Notes: generated from the sequence alone by a model not told the origin. Counted from the stretch's first letter, positions 1 to 8,900 are shown. The stretch is 40,204 bases of DNA from CAYHGX01 sp964356355 (GCA_964356355.1 CAYHGX010000014.1:1-40204), one strand, 5' to 3'. Translations and numbers: made by a program.

Positions 1-529
1 TAGCGTATTCATTTGTGTTATCCGCACGGCGCTGAGTAATGCTATTAAATGCGAAATTGTTACAAATGTTCATGGCGATCTGTTGCCTAACTTTGAGACA
101 AACAGCATCCGGATCGCCGGGATTGCCCTCTGATTCTTTTGCGAAGTTGTAATCAATAAACTCTGGCTTCGCGGCATATTGAATGTGTTTCTCTAGCCTT
201 TTAGGCATCGTTTTTGCCAATTCGGGGAAGAAACGGCGCACCGCTTCCGGCATGGGAACAAATTCGTCCAGATCAACTGGGAGTCGCAACAAATTCGGAT
301 ACTTGGCAATCTCCTCCAGTACATCTTGGATAAGTGCCATTTGCTCGCGGCGATTACCTGCCGCCTGGGTCAAATGCCTGGCCCAAGTGGGGACCATACC
401 GTCGTAGAGGAAGGCCACATCGTCTGGATCAGGCTGTGGGTAAATGGTTTCATGGTTAGTCCAGATAGCCAGAAGCTCCGGACCCAGATCATCGACATAT
501 TCCGGATTACGCTTTCTGTCGTTTGTCAT
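1..529 (-). CDS. Hypothetical protein, 3' end cut by window edge
   Basis: An open reading frame on the minus strand begins with ATG at 529 and stays open to the left edge, giving 176 codons with no stop. It starts MTNDRKRNPEYVDDLGPELL and is acidic and proline-rich in its first third, then helical and charged (residues about 60-125). I see no signal peptide, membrane segment or recognisable catalytic motif, and I do not recognise the family. Two short plus-strand frames that cover the same bases look like shadows. The 13-mer ATTTAACCCAAAC lies 3 nt before the start; the same 13-mer precedes the S-layer gene at 37062. It is divergent from the TrmB-like gene, so 530-669 should hold promoters for both. 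The coding call is fairly secure because the frame is long, open and of natural composition. Confidence 0.7.
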   Translation of the reverse strand, partial: MTNDRKRNPEYVDDLGPELLAIWTNHETIYPQPDPDDVAFLYDGMVPTWARHLTQAAGNRREQMALIQDVLEEIAKYPNLLRLPVDLDEFVPMPEAVRRFFPELAKTMPKRLEKHIQYAAKPEFIDYNFAKESEGNPGDPDAVCLKVRQQIAMNICNNFAFNSITQRRADNTNEYA

Positions 530-610
530 ATAGTTTGGGTTAAATATGATAGACGATCGTAACTCAAAAAGGCAACTTCGTCAACAGGCGCACGACAGAT
601 AAAAGCCCTA

Positions 611-639
611 TTGAAAGGCCTTAACTAAAGTGCTATAAT
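611..639 (+). promoter_or_regulatory. Sigma70-type promoter for the TrmB-like gene
   Basis: TTGAAA at 611-616 and a perfect TATAAT at 634-639 are separated by 17 bp. Transcription would begin near 646, about 24 nt before the ATG at 670. This is the best consensus match I found in the window. Confidence 0.65.
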
Positions 640-644
640 TCAAC

Positions 645-663
645 TGTCAGAAATAATTCGACA
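645..663 (+). promoter_or_regulatory. Possible operator dyad at the start of the TrmB-like gene
   Basis: TGTC-a-GAA-ataa-TTC-GACA reads as an inverted repeat with one bulged base. It covers the predicted transcription start just downstream of the -10 box. That position suits autorepression by the regulator encoded next to it. The arms are short, so chance is not excluded. Confidence 0.3.
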
Positions 664-669
664 ACACTT

Positions 670-1464
670 ATGATCACAGAAACGTTATTAAAAATTGGAT
701 TTAATGAGAAAGAGGCGAAGGTGTTTTTACATCTAACGAGATTTGGCGCGCAGTCGGCAACGATGATTGCCGAGGCTACGAAAATTAGCCGGCCGAATGT
801 GTACGACATCGTTAAGAGTTTAACTAAAAAGGGCCTGGTGGCTTCGTTGCAGAGAAATGGTGTCACTTATTTCAAGGCGATGGATCCGAAGGAGCTCGTG
901 AACTACATCGAAAGGGAAAAGCGCGAAAAAGTAAAAGAGCTAGAAAAGCATCAGGCAACAATTGAGAATATTTTGCCGGCGCTGATTTCGCTGGAAAACC
1001 CCGCGAGTACAAAGCCGAAAGTGGCTTTCCATGAGGGAGAAAAGGGTATGCGGCAGGCCTACGAGGACACATTAAATTCGAGTGAAGAGATTTTGGCATA
1101 TGCCAATGTGGAGGAGATGCACAAGGGTTTGCCCAACTTCTTTCCGGAATACTACAAACGGCGCGTGGATAGAAATGTGAGCATTAAGTGTATTGCGCCT
1201 GACAATGAAATGTCGAAGGAAAGGCAAAAAAAAGACAAGGCGGAAAAGCGCGAAATGATCCTAATTCCGAAAGCGGAGTATGAATTTTCACCGGAGATAA
1301 ATGTGTATGATGACAAGGTGCTAATTGCTTCTTGGCGTGAGAAGATGGCCGTAATGATTACTTCAAAAGAGATCGCGGATTTGCATAAGAAGATGTTTCG
1401 GCTGACGTGGGGGTTGCTAAAGAAGAAAAAGAGTAGAAGCTTTGTGTTGCCGGACAAAGCATAA
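670..1464 (+). CDS. TrmB-family transcriptional regulator
   Basis: 264 residues. Residues about 1-70 form a winged helix-turn-helix of the TrmB type (start MITETLLKIGFNEKEAKVFL, recognition region around ISRPNVYDIVKSL). A charged coiled-coil linker follows at about 80-110 (EREKREKVKELEKHQ), then a C-terminal sensor-like domain (about 115-245) containing ILAYANVEEM and INVYDDKVLIASWREKMAVM, the layout of TrmB proteins that resemble phospholipase D-like or sugar-binding sensors. In archaea TrmB controls sugar uptake and metabolism; in Patescibacteria such proteins are common and their ligands are unknown. It has its own promoter and a possible operator at the start site. The next gene, higB, follows after 37 nt. 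Family assignment is good; ligand and targets are unknown. Confidence 0.8.
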   Translation: MITETLLKIGFNEKEAKVFLHLTRFGAQSATMIAEATKISRPNVYDIVKSLTKKGLVASLQRNGVTYFKAMDPKELVNYIEREKREKVKELEKHQATIENILPALISLENPASTKPKVAFHEGEKGMRQAYEDTLNSSEEILAYANVEEMHKGLPNFFPEYYKRRVDRNVSIKCIAPDNEMSKERQKKDKAEKREMILIPKAEYEFSPEINVYDDKVLIASWREKMAVMITSKEIADLHKKMFRLTWGLLKKKKSRSFVLPDKA

Positions 1465-1475
1465 CACGGTACAAT
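1447..1475 (+). promoter_or_regulatory. Possible promoter for higBA
   Basis: TTGCCG at 1447-1452 and TACAAT at 1470-1475 have a 17-bp spacer and lie across the end of the TrmB-like gene, about 26 nt before the higB start codon. The -35 box is a partial match. Confidence 0.4.
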
Positions 1476-1501
1476 AATAACGTATACAGTAACGCCATTT
1501 A

Positions 1502-1783
1502 ATGATCAAGACTTTTAAGAGTAAGGAGACGGAAAAGATATCTAACAGGATTAAATCCCTGAAATTGCCAAGTGATATTCAGCAAATTGCACTGAGAAAG
1601 CTCACTATGATTCATGCGTCGACATCGATAAACGATCTAAGAGTGCCACCGTCAAACCATTTAGAGCAACTCAAAGGTAACAGAAAAGGACAATATAGTA
1701 TTCGGATCAATGACAAGTGGAGAATCTGTTTCGAATGGATTCAAAACGATGCATATGATGTTGAAATAGTCGATTATCACTAA
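1502..1783 (+). CDS. higB: HigB-type toxin (RelE superfamily)
   Basis: 93 residues. The sequence has the HigB/plasmid killer signature: an N-terminal MIKTFKSKETEKI strand-helix, a middle LRVPPSNHLEQLKGNRKGQYSIR segment and a C-terminal INDKWRICFEWIQNDAYDVEIVDYH. In this family the N-rich loop and the WRICFEW strand make up the ribosome-dependent mRNA interferase fold. The toxin gene comes first and the antitoxin gene starts 10 nt after its stop codon, which is the usual higB-higA order. Length is normal for the family, so it is probably intact and functional. Activity is inferred from the family only. Confidence 0.88.
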   Translation: MIKTFKSKETEKISNRIKSLKLPSDIQQIALRKLTMIHASTSINDLRVPPSNHLEQLKGNRKGQYSIRINDKWRICFEWIQNDAYDVEIVDYH

Positions 1784-1793
1784 ACTAATAAAT

Positions 1794-2102
1794 ATGACCA
1801 AATTAAAACCTATACATCCGGGGGAAGTGCTTATGGAAGAGTTTTTAACGCCGTTAAATGTTTCGCAATATCGACTGGCGAAGGATATTAGCGTACCGGC
1901 AATTCGGATCAACGAAATTGTGCATGGTAAGAGAGCAATAAGCGCCGATACAGCCTTGAGATTAGGCAAATACTTTGGCACATCAGCAGAGTTTTGGCTT
2001 AATCTTCAATCATATTATGAGCTTGCTGTGGGGTCGGAAAAACTGGGGAAGAAATTGAATATTGAGGTAAAGGTGCTTCAGATGCCGAGCAAGGTTTATT
2101 AG
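1794..2102 (+). CDS. higA: HigA-type antitoxin, XRE helix-turn-helix
   Basis: 102 residues. The N-terminal motif IHPGEVLMEEFLTPLNVSQY is diagnostic for the HigA/VapI family. The helix-turn-helix runs from about residue 22 to 60 (RLAKDISVPAIRINEIVHGK), followed by DTALRLGKYFGTSAEFWLNL. Antitoxins of this type bind HigB and repress the operon. It follows higB closely and should be co-transcribed. Both genes appear intact. No SD is visible; the leader is A/T-rich with CTAAA overlapping the higB stop codon. Confidence 0.9.
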   Translation: MTKLKPIHPGEVLMEEFLTPLNVSQYRLAKDISVPAIRINEIVHGKRAISADTALRLGKYFGTSAEFWLNLQSYYELAVGSEKLGKKLNIEVKVLQMPSKVY

Positions 2103-2125
2103 GGGCAATATATTAATTAGCGATC

Positions 2126-2452
2126 ATGAAATTCGTAAAAATTGCAGTGTATGTACCGGTGAGCCACGCGGAGAGAATTCGCCAGGTGCTGGCTGAGCAG
2201 GGCGCGGGAAAGATGGGCGAGTATGAGGCATGTAGCTTTAGTGTGCGGGGCACGGGGAGGTTTCGGGCGTTGAAGGGTGCAGATCCGTATGTGGGGGAAA
2301 TTGGCAAAATTGAGGAAGTAGAAGAGGAGCGGATTGAGACAATTTGTGCGCGGGCAGATGTGGCAAAAGTAATTGCGGCAGTTCGCGCGGCGCATCCATA
2401 TGAGGAGCCAGCGATTGATAGAATTCCGCTGCTTGATAATGATGAGTTTTAG
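2126..2452 (+). CDS. Free-standing NIF3/YqfO PII-like domain protein
   Basis: 108 residues, starting MKFVKIAVYVPVSHAERIR. The fold and motifs (VYVPVSHAERIRQVLAEQGAGKMGEYEACSF in pieces, and AHPYEEPAIDRIPL near the C-terminus) match the PII/CutA-like insert found inside bacterial NIF3 family proteins such as YqfO, here encoded alone. The HPYEEPA motif is characteristic. Free-standing copies are widespread and have no settled function; a small-molecule or metal sensing role is inference from PII-like relatives. It sits 23 nt after higA and 66 nt before mutS, and could be carried on the same transcript. There is no sign of damage. Confidence 0.78.
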   Translation: MKFVKIAVYVPVSHAERIRQVLAEQGAGKMGEYEACSFSVRGTGRFRALKGADPYVGEIGKIEEVEEERIETICARADVAKVIAAVRAAHPYEEPAIDRIPLLDNDEF

Positions 2453-2518
2453 GCTAGAATAGTGAGGCTTGGGGCGAGATGGGCAATTCGCGCCTGAGAT
2501 AATTTCTAAATTTTGGTT

Positions 2519-5087
2519 ATGCAGAAACTCACGCCGATGATGGCGCAGTATAAAGCGATAAAAGAACAGTACAGTGACGCGATTTTGATGTTTCGGCTGG
2601 GGGATTTTTACGAGATGTTTTTTGAGGATGCCTTGGAGGCGTCGAAAATTCTGCAAATCACCTTAACGTCACGGGACAAAAACAGCGAAACAAAAACTCC
2701 GATGTGCGGAATCCCCTACCATGCGGTGGATAATTATCTGGGCAAGCTGACGCGGGCTGGCAAAAAGGTGGCAATTTGCGATCAGGTAACAGCACCCGAC
2801 GGCAAGGGCATTGTGCAGCGCGAAGTGATAAGAGTAGTAACCCCGGGAACTACATTCGACTCTGGGATTTTGGATGACAAGGCCAATAACTTTATCGCGG
2901 CCTTGGTGGGCGCGAAAGAGGGCTTTGGCTTAGCTTATTGCGACGTGACAACGGGAGAATTCAAGGTGACTTCGGCTGCGAATGGCAGGGATTTGGAGGC
3001 GGAAATTGCGAAGGTGGGGCCGTCGGAATGCATTATGGCCCGGGAACTTTTGGAAGAACCACGAGTAAAGGCGCTGTTGGCAAATTTTAAAAATACTTAT
3101 ACGTTTGCATATACATTTGGCGGTGATGGAGAGGAGTTTTTGAAGAAACATTTTGGCGTGCAATCGTTGAAAATTTTTGGTTTGGAGGACGAAAAATTGC
3201 TAAATCAGGTGGCGGCAATGCTGATGAGTTACTTGAAAGAGACACAGAAAACAGACCTGGGACATGTGCAGAAAATCGTCAAATACGAAGCGCGGGAATC
3301 GATGCCATTGGATAGAACTTTAATTCGAAATCTTGAGATTTTTCAGAATAATTATGATGGCAAGCGCGAGGGAAGCCTGATGTGGGTGATGGATCACACT
3401 TTGAATGCGATGGGTGGAAGAGCTTTGCGACAAGCCGTTTTGAATCCACTGATTGAAAAGGCGGCAATTGAGGCGCGGCTAGCCTTGGTGGAGAAACTGG
3501 TAAATAACTCCAGTTTGCTGCGGGAGGTGCGCGAGGAAATGGGGAAAATTTATGATATTGAACGGCTTTTGAGTAGGTTGTCCTTGGGAATCGGCAATGC
3601 TCGGGACCTTAATGCACTGCGCGTTTCGCTTGAGGTGATGCCTAAAGTGAGGACTGTGATTGAGGGAGAGCTGGGAGAATTGAGCGCGGAAATTGAAAAC
3701 CTGGATGAGCTTTGTGGACTAATTGCTGCGGCTATTCGTGAGGAATCGCCATTGAGTGTGCGTGACGGCGGCATGATTGCGAGTGGTTATAATCCAGAGC
3801 TGGATGACTTGAGAAACATTAGCACAGAGGGCAAAACCTTCATTGCGGATCTACAGGCGAGGGAGGCCAAGCGAAGCGGAATTGGTTCGCTGAAGGTGAA
3901 GTTTAACAAAGTTTTTGGGTATTATATTGAGATTAGTAATGCTAATCGCGGGGAAGTGCCGGAGGATTATATTCGCAAACAGACGCTAGTGAATGCGGAA
4001 AGATATATCACGCCAGAGCTGAAAGAATATGAGGAAAAAGTTCTAACAGCTGAGGATAAAATCAAGGAGCTGGAGTACAATCTTTTTCACGAGGTGAGGA
4101 TGGCAGTGGTGGAAAAAATGCTGGTGATTCAGAGGACGGCACGGACTGTGGGGAGGCTAGACATGCTGGCAAGCATGGCTGAACTGGCTGTGAGTAATAA
4201 TTATTGTAAACCGGAGATAAGCGAGGGGACAGGCGATGGCGCGGAACTTGCGATTGTGGGCGGNNNNNNNNNNNNNNNNNNNNNNNNNNNNNNNNNNNNN
4301 NNNNNNNNNNNNNNNNNNNNNNNNNNNNNNNNNNNNNNNNNNNNNNNNNNNNNNNNNNNNNNNTGTTTTAATGGCGCAGATTGGTAGTTTTGTACCGGCG
4401 AAGAGTGCGCGGATCGGACTAGTGGATCGAATTTTTACCAGAATCGGTGCGAGCGACCACATGAGCAGAGGAGAAAGCACCTTTATGGTAGAAATGCAGG
4501 AAGCGGCTTACATTCTGAATAATGCGAGCGAGCGTAGTCTTATAATTTTAGATGAAATTGGACGTGGCACCTCAACTTACGATGGAGTAAGTATCGCCTG
4601 GGCAATGATGGAATATATTCATGACACGATCGGGGCGCGAACACTTTTTGCTACGCATTACCACGAGCTAATAGATCTCGCAGAAAAGCTGCCTAAAGCG
4701 GAAAACTTGAGTGTGGCTGTACGGGAAAATGAGCAGGAAGGCGTAGTATTTTTATATAAAATCATCAATGGTGCGACGGATAAAAGCTACGGGATAGAGG
4801 TGGCAAAATTAGCAGGACTTAATGCGGAAATTGTGGGCAGAGCAAGAGGTGTTTTGGGACAACTGGAAAGCAAACACATTAAGAGAATGAAGGGCAATCC
4901 TGATCAACTTGGACTATTTTTGGAAGAGAAAAAAGATGAGCGAATCGAGCGCGTTGGGTTAGAGGTGGCGGAAAAGCCGGCGGAAAGCCCCCTACTAATT
5001 GAATTAAAAAATCTCGATATCAATAAAATGACACCGCTGGAGGCGATGCAAAAATTGAGTGAAATGAAAGAAAAAAATAATAACTAA
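2519..5087 (+). CDS. mutS: DNA mismatch repair protein MutS (interrupted by assembly gap)
   Basis: The ATG at 2519 is chosen over an in-frame TTG at 2513 because family members begin with a sequence like MQKLTPMMAQYKAIKEQY. The mismatch-binding domain I shows the Phe-x-Glu motif in FRLGDFYEMFFEDA. Connector, lever and clamp domains follow. The C-terminal ATPase retains the Walker B DEIGRGTSTYDG and the HYHEL signature (ATHYHELIDLAE). The Walker A loop and the region just before it fall in the 100-N gap at 4264-4363. Comparison with typical MutS suggests some 50-55 residues are missing, so the true gap is longer than 100 nt. The frames on the two sides differ only because the gap length is arbitrary. 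MutS recognises mismatches and recruits MutL, encoded 9 nt downstream. Expected full length is about 875 residues. Confidence 0.95.
4264..4363. other. Assembly gap (100 N) within mutS
   Basis: A run of exactly 100 N, the conventional placeholder for a scaffold gap of unknown size. It removes the MutS Walker A motif region. Confidence 0.99.
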
Positions 5088-5096
5088 AACTCCGAA

Positions 5097-6950
5097 ATGT
5101 CCCTAATTAAACTGCTAAATGAGACGTTGATTAACCAGATCGCTGCGGGTGAAGTGATTGAGCGGCCGGCGAGCGTGGTTAAAGAATTAACTGAAAACAG
5201 TATTGATGCCGGCGCGAAAAATATTAGCATTGAGCTAAAAGATGGAGGAAGAACCTTTATCAAGGTAGTGGATGATGGCAAAGGAATGAGTCGAGAAGAC
5301 CTACAAATGGCCGTAAAACGTCATGCAACGAGTAAGATTTCTGAGGAAAGTGACCTATGGAAAATTCACACTATGGGCTTTAGAGGAGAGGCTTTGGCCA
5401 GTATTGCAGCCGTTTCCAAAATGACAATTAAGTCTCGCAGAAATGATGACCAAAGCGGTACACGCTTAGATCTGCAAGGCGGAGATAGCTTCACCCTTCA
5501 AGATACCGCAATGAATTCCGGTACTCACCTGGAAATATTTGATTTATTTTTCAACACACCGGCGCGTCAAAACTATCTAAAAAAGGATTCCACTGAACTG
5601 GGACACATTACTAGTTTGCTAGACACAATGGCACTGGCAAATCCATCGGTAGCATTAAAACTTACCCACAACGGCAAGGTAGTTTTCGACTATAAACGCT
5701 CCACGGATTTGATTTCAAGAATCTCAGATATCTTTGGAAATGCCTTAGTGGATGCAATGATTCCAATCTTTTATGGTGGAACGGAATTTCAGATTGAGGG
5801 CTTTATTGGGAAGCCGGTCGTATCGAGGGCATCGAGCCAGCACCAATATTTCTTTGTAAATGGACGACCGATTCAGCACCATGTTTTGGCTCACACAATC
5901 AAAAATGCTTATCATTCGATGTTGATGGAAAATCGCAAACCGGTGTTTATTATTAATATCAAAATTGATCCGGCGCTGATTGATGTGAATGTGCACCCAC
6001 GGAAATTGGAAATCCGTTTCGAGGATCAACAAAGCGTGGCACGGGTACTTTATGGAGCTACAAAAACGGCGTTGGAAAAAACCAGTCTAATACCGAAAGG
6101 ATTTACGGAATCGCAAAGGTATATGGCAGATGGTTTTCCGTTAGATGGCGAAAAAGCTGTCCCCGGGGACAACTATGGAAACACTAAAGAACGGCTAACT
6201 GACTGGCAAAACGGCGATAATTCGGCAATTAAATATGATGCAAAAATGCTCGGCCAGGAGAACTTCGGTGGTACATCAATGTTCGCAGGCGGGAAAAATT
6301 TTGGCGGAGAACAAAGCCTTGGCAAAATTTACGGAGGCCGGGCCCAACAGCAAATTTTCACAGAAACCGTAGTCCCAAAAATAAAGCCCATAGTGCAAAT
6401 TGCGAATGCCTACATTGTCGCCGAAAATGATGAAGGCCTCATCCTTATTGACCAACATGCGGCTCATGAACGAGTAAGGTTTGAGCAACTAATGGATCAG
6501 TTTGAAAAACAGGAAAAGCAGGTGCAGCGCATGCTGATGCCGTTGCAGGTACAACTAAGCAACGAGGAAGTGAAAATCATCGAAGAAAATTTAGAAATTT
6601 TTGAAGGATTAGGCTTTGAAGTTGAAAATTTTGGAGGGAATACCTTCATGGTAAATTCTGTACCAAGCGCTCTGGCAAAGGAAAATTTGGAAGAAATAAT
6701 TTGCGGAGTACTTGATGATATTGCCGAGATGAAGGGTCCATCAAATATGCAGGGCAAGATAGAACAAATCCTCACCTACATGTCCTGCCGAAGTGCCATT
6801 AAATTTGGACAACGTCTTACTTTGCTGGAAATTGAGGCCTTGATTGAGCAGATGGAAGGGTTAAAAAGGCCATTTACCTGCCCTCATGGAAGACCGACAA
6901 TTGTATCGTTGAGCGTAGATGAGTTGAACAAGATGTTTGGAAGAAAATAG
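5097..6950 (+). CDS. mutL: DNA mismatch repair protein MutL (endonuclease type)
   Basis: 617 residues. The N-terminal GHKL ATPase is complete: LINQIAAGEVIERPASVVKE, ENSIDAGA, DDGKGM and TMGFRGEALASI. A transducer domain follows to about residue 330, then a low-complexity linker rich in Gly, Asn and Phe (about 335-425). The C-terminal dimerisation domain carries the nuclease motif DQHAAHERVRFE starting at residue 452, plus SCRSAIKFG and CPHGRP near the end. These metal-site motifs mark the nicking MutL class of MutH-less bacteria, so this protein probably supplies the strand incision itself. The start codon is 9 nt after the mutS stop, a mutSL operon. It converges with mscL, with 5 nt between stop codons. 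Confidence 0.96.
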   Translation: MSLIKLLNETLINQIAAGEVIERPASVVKELTENSIDAGAKNISIELKDGGRTFIKVVDDGKGMSREDLQMAVKRHATSKISEESDLWKIHTMGFRGEALASIAAVSKMTIKSRRNDDQSGTRLDLQGGDSFTLQDTAMNSGTHLEIFDLFFNTPARQNYLKKDSTELGHITSLLDTMALANPSVALKLTHNGKVVFDYKRSTDLISRISDIFGNALVDAMIPIFYGGTEFQIEGFIGKPVVSRASSQHQYFFVNGRPIQHHVLAHTIKNAYHSMLMENRKPVFIINIKIDPALIDVNVHPRKLEIRFEDQQSVARVLYGATKTALEKTSLIPKGFTESQRYMADGFPLDGEKAVPGDNYGNTKERLTDWQNGDNSAIKYDAKMLGQENFGGTSMFAGGKNFGGEQSLGKIYGGRAQQQIFTETVVPKIKPIVQIANAYIVAENDEGLILIDQHAAHERVRFEQLMDQFEKQEKQVQRMLMPLQVQLSNEEVKIIEENLEIFEGLGFEVENFGGNTFMVNSVPSALAKENLEEIICGVLDDIAEMKGPSNMQGKIEQILTYMSCRSAIKFGQRLTLLEIEALIEQMEGLKRPFTCPHGRPTIVSLSVDELNKMFGRK

Positions 6951-6955
6951 GTCGA

Positions 6956-7417
6956 CTACTTCCCATCTTTCCTTTCCTCAAATTTGTACCTAAGGAAAAT
7001 CTTTAGCACCACGAAAAGACTCAAGGCCATAATGAAAAAGTCCAAAAAGGAGCTAATAAAAGCGCCATATTTGATCACTGGAACTCCGGCGGCCTCGGCG
7101 GCAGCGAGGGTTGGATAACTTTTTTCAGTGAGTCCGAAATAAAGATTTGAAAAATCCACATTTCCGATTAATTTACCGATCGGTGGCATGATGATGTTAG
7201 CCACTAAGGACTTTACTAGATCGTTAAAAGCGGTACCAATCACAAGGCCCACAGCCAAATCCACGACACTTCCCTTAATCGCAAAACTCTTAAATTCGTC
7301 CCAAAAGTTTTTAGCCTTGGTCTTACTTCTCTGCAACTTGCTCTGAGAAGCGGTCACTTCGCTATGGCGCTCAGTGGCCTTGGTTGTTAGCACTACGCTG
7401 CGCTTGTGTTTGTTCAT
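6956..7417 (-). CDS. mscL: Large-conductance mechanosensitive channel MscL
   Basis: 153 residues. From residue about 40 the protein follows MscL closely: FWDEFKSFAIKGSVVDLAVG, then GTAFNDLVKSLVANIIMPPIG in TM1 and the following segment, a periplasmic loop, and TM2 (about 117-140, AFISSFLDFFIMALSLFVVL) with a charged C-terminal tail. The channel opens under membrane tension and relieves osmotic shock. Family members usually start near residue 37-40 of this frame; the first about 38 residues are a basic, Ser/Thr-rich extension encoded partly by a dispersed repeat (7359-7406). A TTG at Leu28 is an alternative start. The ATG at 7417 overlaps the TGA of the preceding EamA gene as ATGA, which supports translational coupling and this start. 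Confidence 0.9.
   Translation of the reverse strand: MNKHKRSVVLTTKATERHSEVTASQSKLQRSKTKAKNFWDEFKSFAIKGSVVDLAVGLVIGTAFNDLVKSLVANIIMPPIGKLIGNVDFSNLYFGLTEKSYPTLAAAEAAGVPVIKYGAFISSFLDFFIMALSLFVVLKIFLRYKFEERKDGK
7359..7406 (-). repeat. Dispersed GC-rich repeat, copy A
   Basis: About 48 bp (TCGCTATGGCGCTC ... GTTGTTAGCAC ... CGCTGCGCTT on the plus strand) that matches 8332-8382 at roughly 80 percent with one or two small indels. Here it encodes part of the N-terminal extension of MscL. Confidence 0.6.
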
Positions 7418-8316
7418 TGTTGAATTAATAGTAAACCAATAAAGAGAATTGTGATGGAAATAAGTTTTAACTTTATTACCTCCGGGGTTAGTTTATCACT
7501 TTTTAATCCCTTGAGCATCTTAGCAAAAATCAGGCCCCAGATAATTACGAAAATTGGCTGAAGACCAGCAGCCAGAGAGATGAGAGAAGCCTTGCCAAGT
7601 GTAAGAGCATAGGCGAAAAGAACAGTGCCAAGAACTGCAAGAGTGGTGGACAATAAGATTAGTAAAACTCCAGGCCAGTTGAGGTTTTTCATGATTGGAC
7701 GGGACTCTCTGCCGGGAATTGGCATGAACGGGATGATCATGCTGGCGGCAAAACTTCCAAATAAATAAACGCAAAAGGCGCTAAAATAATTTTCAAAGCT
7801 TGGCTCTAGAGCCTTAAATGAAACATCAGAAAAGGCCCAGAGGAAGTCTGTAAGTCCAATAAAGAAGAAAGCTTTGCTGAGATGAAAGCGCATATTCACC
7901 TTTTTCATGGAAGCAAGGACTCCTCCTAAAAGCATAATTATAAAACCAATAAACTGCTGAGTGGTGAGGACTTCACCGAGCATGAGATTCGCGATAAGGA
8001 GGGTGGGGATTGGTAAAAGCTGAATATAAATGGCGATGGTACTGGAGTCGTCGTAGTCGAAGGCCTTGAAGTAGAAAAACAGTGAACAGCCCCAAACTAA
8101 GCCGGCGAAAAACAGCTGCAAAAAAATTGCAGTTGGTGGAAAATGAAAATCTGTAAAAGCAAAAATCAAAAGAAGCACTGGAAGCTTGAGAAGAGAGCTG
8201 ATTAGGGTTAGATAAAAATCGTTTTTGATGTAATTGCTGCGGACATAATTATCCAGCACGTTGGGCGCGGACCAAAGGGCCACGCCGAGGAGAGAAAGTA
8301 AAATCCAGTTATTCAT
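7414..8316 (-). CDS. EamA/DMT-family transporter
   Basis: 300 residues, hydrophobic throughout with about ten predicted membrane helices in two homologous halves, as in the EamA (DUF6) branch of the drug/metabolite transporter superfamily. Features include the first-half helix end SSTIAIYIQLLPIPTLLIAN with the following LGEVLTTQQFIGFIIMLLGG, and the second-half LGKASLISLAAGLQPIFVII. Substrates in this family range from amino acids to nucleotides and cannot be read from the sequence. It lies third from the end of a minus-strand run and its stop overlaps the mscL start by 4 nt. The gene ends in TGA, which argues against recoding of TGA as glycine in this genome. Confidence 0.85.
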   Translation of the reverse strand: MNNWILLSLLGVALWSAPNVLDNYVRSNYIKNDFYLTLISSLLKLPVLLLIFAFTDFHFPPTAIFLQLFFAGLVWGCSLFFYFKAFDYDDSSTIAIYIQLLPIPTLLIANLMLGEVLTTQQFIGFIIMLLGGVLASMKKVNMRFHLSKAFFFIGLTDFLWAFSDVSFKALEPSFENYFSAFCVYLFGSFAASMIIPFMPIPGRESRPIMKNLNWPGVLLILLSTTLAVLGTVLFAYALTLGKASLISLAAGLQPIFVIIWGLIFAKMLKGLKSDKLTPEVIKLKLISITILFIGLLLIQQ

Positions 8317-8331
8317 AGGGATTAGGGCGCC

Positions 8332-8382
8332 TCGCTATGGCGCTCGGCGGTTTAGTTGTTAGCACTCGCTTCGCTCGCGCTT
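8332..8382 (-). repeat. Dispersed GC-rich repeat, copy B
   Basis: Second copy of the repeat at 7359-7406, sharing TCGCTATGGCGCTC and GTTGTTAGCAC. It forms the 3' end and stop codon of the Nudix gene (C-terminus SASEASANN) and continues into the intergenic space, where GCGCC/GGCGC can pair as a small hairpin. A 19-bp relative with one mismatch lies at 19926-19944. Confidence 0.6.
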
Positions 8383-8900
8383 AAATATGCGAAGAGTTTA
8401 GCGTATCCTTCCGGGTGAGGCACAAAATCAGGGCTGTTATGCTGGGTCTGGAGTTCATTGATGGTGATCCACTTTACGGCCGACACTTCTTCGGTTTGGA
8501 GGTGCAATTGGTCGGGAGTGAGATCGGCCTTGAGGAGATAAACATCCTTGAATTCGTTGTTGATGAAGGTGCCATTGTTGGTGGAGCAGCTCTCTTTTAC
8601 TTGAAAAACAAGTTGGAGATTTTCGGGGGCGGCCTTGATTCCAAGCTCTTCCTCAAGCTCGCGAAGGGCTGAAGGTAGGCTTTCATCACCTGCGCTGATA
8701 TGGCCTGAACAGGACACTTCCCAGAGCCCAGGATAAGACTCCTTTTCGAGGCTGCGCTTCTGAAGAAGGAGTTCGCGCTTTGAATTGAGGATCCATATAT
8801 CGATCGCGCGGTGCCAATCGCCGTCGCGGTGCACGTGTGGGCGAGGCTTGGAAACTCCGAGTAGCTGGTTGTTTGAATCGACGAGATCGAAGTATTCCAT
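8352..8900 (-). CDS. Nudix hydrolase (IPP isomerase-like branch)
   Basis: 182 residues from the ATG at 8900. An upstream in-frame ATG at 8975 is rejected because it would overlap the end of the DUF4012 gene and adds an unconserved Ser/Thr/Pro stretch. The Nudix box starts at GHISAGDESLPSALRELEEE and fits Gx5(D)x7REUxEExGU, with Asp in place of the first Glu. The N-terminus (MEYFDLVDSNNQLLGVSKPR, HRAIDIWILN) and the SGH before the box resemble the YfcD / isopentenyl-diphosphate-isomerase-like subgroup. These enzymes hydrolyse a nucleoside diphosphate linked to another moiety or act on prenyl diphosphates; the substrate is unknown here. The last residues (SASEASANN) come from a dispersed repeat. 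Start is 10 nt after the DUF4012 stop. Confidence 0.82.
   Translation of the reverse strand: MEYFDLVDSNNQLLGVSKPRPHVHRDGDWHRAIDIWILNSKRELLLQKRSLEKESYPGLWEVSCSGHISAGDESLPSALRELEEELGIKAAPENLQLVFQVKESCSTNNGTFINNEFKDVYLLKADLTPDQLHLQTEEVSAVKWITINELQTQHNSPDFVPHPEGYAKLFAYLSASEASANN

Noticed and set aside
183..562. Short plus-strand frames near the left edge
   Set aside because: They lie over a longer minus-strand frame that is open to the window edge and has more natural composition.
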